This document shows positions 20,243-21,451 of a stretch of DNA of 21,451 nt, in pieces. A program made the position numbers and the translations under genes. Location: positions 48,413 through 69,863 of the forward strand of contig QKYT01000627.1 in NCBI GenBank assembly GCA_003550305.1, read 5' to 3'. Position 1 is the stretch's first letter; every line of letters starts with the position of its first letter. The notes under the pieces are model-generated. The model saw only the letters and a program-made list of their open reading frames with translations. It ran no database searches and was not told the origin of the DNA. The DNA is from Glomus cerebriforme. Its lineage: Eukaryota; Glomeromycota; Glomeromycetes; Glomerales; Glomeraceae.

Positions 20243-20324
20243 ATGGATATTGTACGGTATTATTTATATAGGTTAACATCACAAAGTGATGTTAACCAAT
20301 GAAATACTACTGTACAATATCCAT
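20243..20324. mobile_element. 82-bp hairpin element abutting the right arm
   Basis: Two nested perfect stems: ATGGATATTGTAC (20243-20255) pairs with GTACAATATCCAT (20312-20324), and inside it GGTTAACATCAC pairs with GTGATGTTAACC around an AAA loop. Short GTATT/AATAC matches lie between. The outer right end coincides with the first bases of the duplicated arm at 20321. It could be a small foldback element or a breakpoint structure. Confidence 0.7.
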
Positions 20325-20750
20325 ATTATCGTACGGCTAATGCAGATTATGCTTTATAAAAGTTTATTAAAGGTTATTTAACAATAGACTTTTTTTTTCT
20401 TTTTTTTTCTTCATATCATTATATCATATTTCCTTTTTTCATGTTTCCTTTTATTATTTCTCCCAACAAATAAATTTTCTTTATTATTACTCTTTAATAT
20501 ACCACGTGAAAATAACAGAATTTATGAGAAAACTTTAGTAAGTTACTAAGTTTACAGTATTATATAAAATATAATACTAAATTTTATTTTTACTATAATT
20601 TTCTAAATAAGGCTTNAANTGACAATTTGGAAAAAAATGTCACCTTCTTTTGTGAAATTGGAAAAGTTAAGAATACAGAATATTCTACCAACAATTNGAC
20701 ANGTNCTATAGAAATATTTNGTGCTAATAAAAATTATGAAGGAAAGCTAG
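20321..20750 (+). repeat. Right arm of ~0.4-kb inverted duplication
   Basis: Inverted counterpart of 17484-17897. It carries the promoter region, exon 1, intron and exon 2 start of the right recombinase copy. Six of the nine ambiguous bases in the window fall in this arm; the left arm has a defined base at the equivalent places. Confidence 0.9.
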
Positions 20751-21184
20751 AAGAGATATCTGATATAAAAGTATTGGATTCTTAGTTAGTACACTATTTG
20801 GCAGCAATAAAACAGAAAAATAGCAACGAATATTCTATTTCTTTAATTAAAGCTGCTGTTTCAGCAATTTATCNTTATTTAAATCAGAATTCTGTTATAT
20901 CAAATTGTAATCTTTATGATAACAAGANATTTAAACAATTCTGGCAGGTTTATTCAGAAAAAATTAAATATTTAACTGATTTGGGATATAGCAAAAAAAA
21001 TGGTGCTAATGGGTTGTCTAATGAAGAAGTTCAAAAAGTTTTAAATCATAATTTAATGNATGGATCTACACCACAATCATTACTTCATAGAGTTTTTTTT
21101 TACAATGCAATATTACTAGGTTTACATGAAGGAGAACATTTTTATTTAATGGCAGAAGATTTCAAAAAACGTTGTTACGTCTAA
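20499..21184 (+). pseudogene. Right copy: Crypton-like tyrosine recombinase (DUF3504-type), broken
   Basis: Exon 1 (20499-20537) aligns with the left copy but begins ATA instead of ATG. The intron is 20538-20611. Exon 2 (from 20612) reads DNLEK...CEIGKVKN in frame to a TAG at 20783, then continues in the same frame to 21184: HYLAAIKQKNSNEYSISLIK, QFWQVYSEKIKYLTDLGYSK, GANGLSNEEVQKVLNHNLM, STPQSLLHRVFFYNAILLGL and HEGEHFYLMAEDFKKR. This matches the Crypton-derived recombinase-like domain common in Rhizophagus. The GL-H-EGEH block (His codon 21125-21127) stands where relatives, as I recall them, have GLRGGEH, the position of the first catalytic Arg of tyrosine recombinases. The rest of the domain (second Arg, Tyr) is missing after KKR. 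Lost start, one stop, changed catalytic residue and truncation all point to an inactive copy. Nine N bases lie within it. Confidence 0.75.
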
Positions 21185-21451
21185 TCGTATTCTTGATTCC
21201 TTTATCTTAACTTTAAATTCAAAAGGTAAAATTAATTAAGTTTATAACGATAGAGGTAACAATAATTTTATGTTTAATACAGTTCGCTCTTTATTTGATA
21301 AACGGTATAGGAATTTTTAGGGTAAAAGTTATTTTATTATTCAATTGAAATTACAAGAACTAAAGAGAACTTAATAAAATTCTCAGGATATTTATACAAA
21401 AATAAAATATAATAAAATGATAATAAATATAATAAATATAATAAATATAAT
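21185..21451. other. Non-coding end of window with AATAAATAT repeats
   Basis: No continuation of the recombinase domain could be read in any frame. 21422-21451 is a tandem repeat of the 9-bp unit AATAAATAT (just over three copies), running off the window end. Confidence 0.5.

Overview
The window looks like nuclear DNA of an early-diverging filamentous fungus, most likely an arbuscular mycorrhizal fungus (Glomeromycotina, Rhizophagus-like). It is very AT-rich, with long homopolymer runs, and genes are sparse. Introns are short (about 75-100 bp) with GTAAGT/GTATAA-type donors and T-rich TAG/AAG acceptors. A BTB-BACK relic and a Crypton-type (DUF3504-like) recombinase relic belong to families that I recall as very expanded in Rhizophagus. 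No bacterial operons, Shine-Dalgarno sites, rRNA, intact tRNA or CRISPR array were seen.

Layout: 1-1274 is non-coding with a small GGCC-type inverted repeat. 1275-2621 (-) is an intact single-exon gene for a secreted, Asn-rich glycoprotein of the fungal DUF7029/DUF7223 type. 2622-5640 is non-coding apart from a 245-bp TIR element flanked by TA. 5650-6684 (-) is a decayed BTB-BACK gene whose single intron is still recognisable. 7343-7932 (+) is a two-exon Myb/SANT gene with a 21-bp tandem array in exon 1. 8684-8983 (-) holds two exon-like pieces. 9584-9871 (-) is a 95-residue Gln-rich protein. 10939-11150 (+) is a possible small two-exon gene. 11151-13726 is non-coding, with a possible tRNA-derived SINE ending in 62 T. 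13727-14152 holds one inverted-repeat element nested inside another.

The right third is a graveyard of decayed genes. 15382-16552 (-) is a nonsense-riddled gene of unknown family. At 17291-21184, two copies of the 5' end of a Crypton-like recombinase gene lie head to head as a ~0.4-kb inverted duplication. They read outward and enclose another decayed gene (18798-20236, -). A perfect-stem hairpin element sits exactly at the inner border of the right copy. Ambiguous bases (N) occur only in the right recombinase copy.

The intact genes show no functional link with one another. The most notable items are the Myb protein, whose N-terminus carries nine psi-K-x-E (SUMO-consensus) motifs, seven of them made by the DNA tandem repeat; the inverted recombinase duplication; and relics that seem to decay mainly by single-base nonsense changes with few frameshifts.
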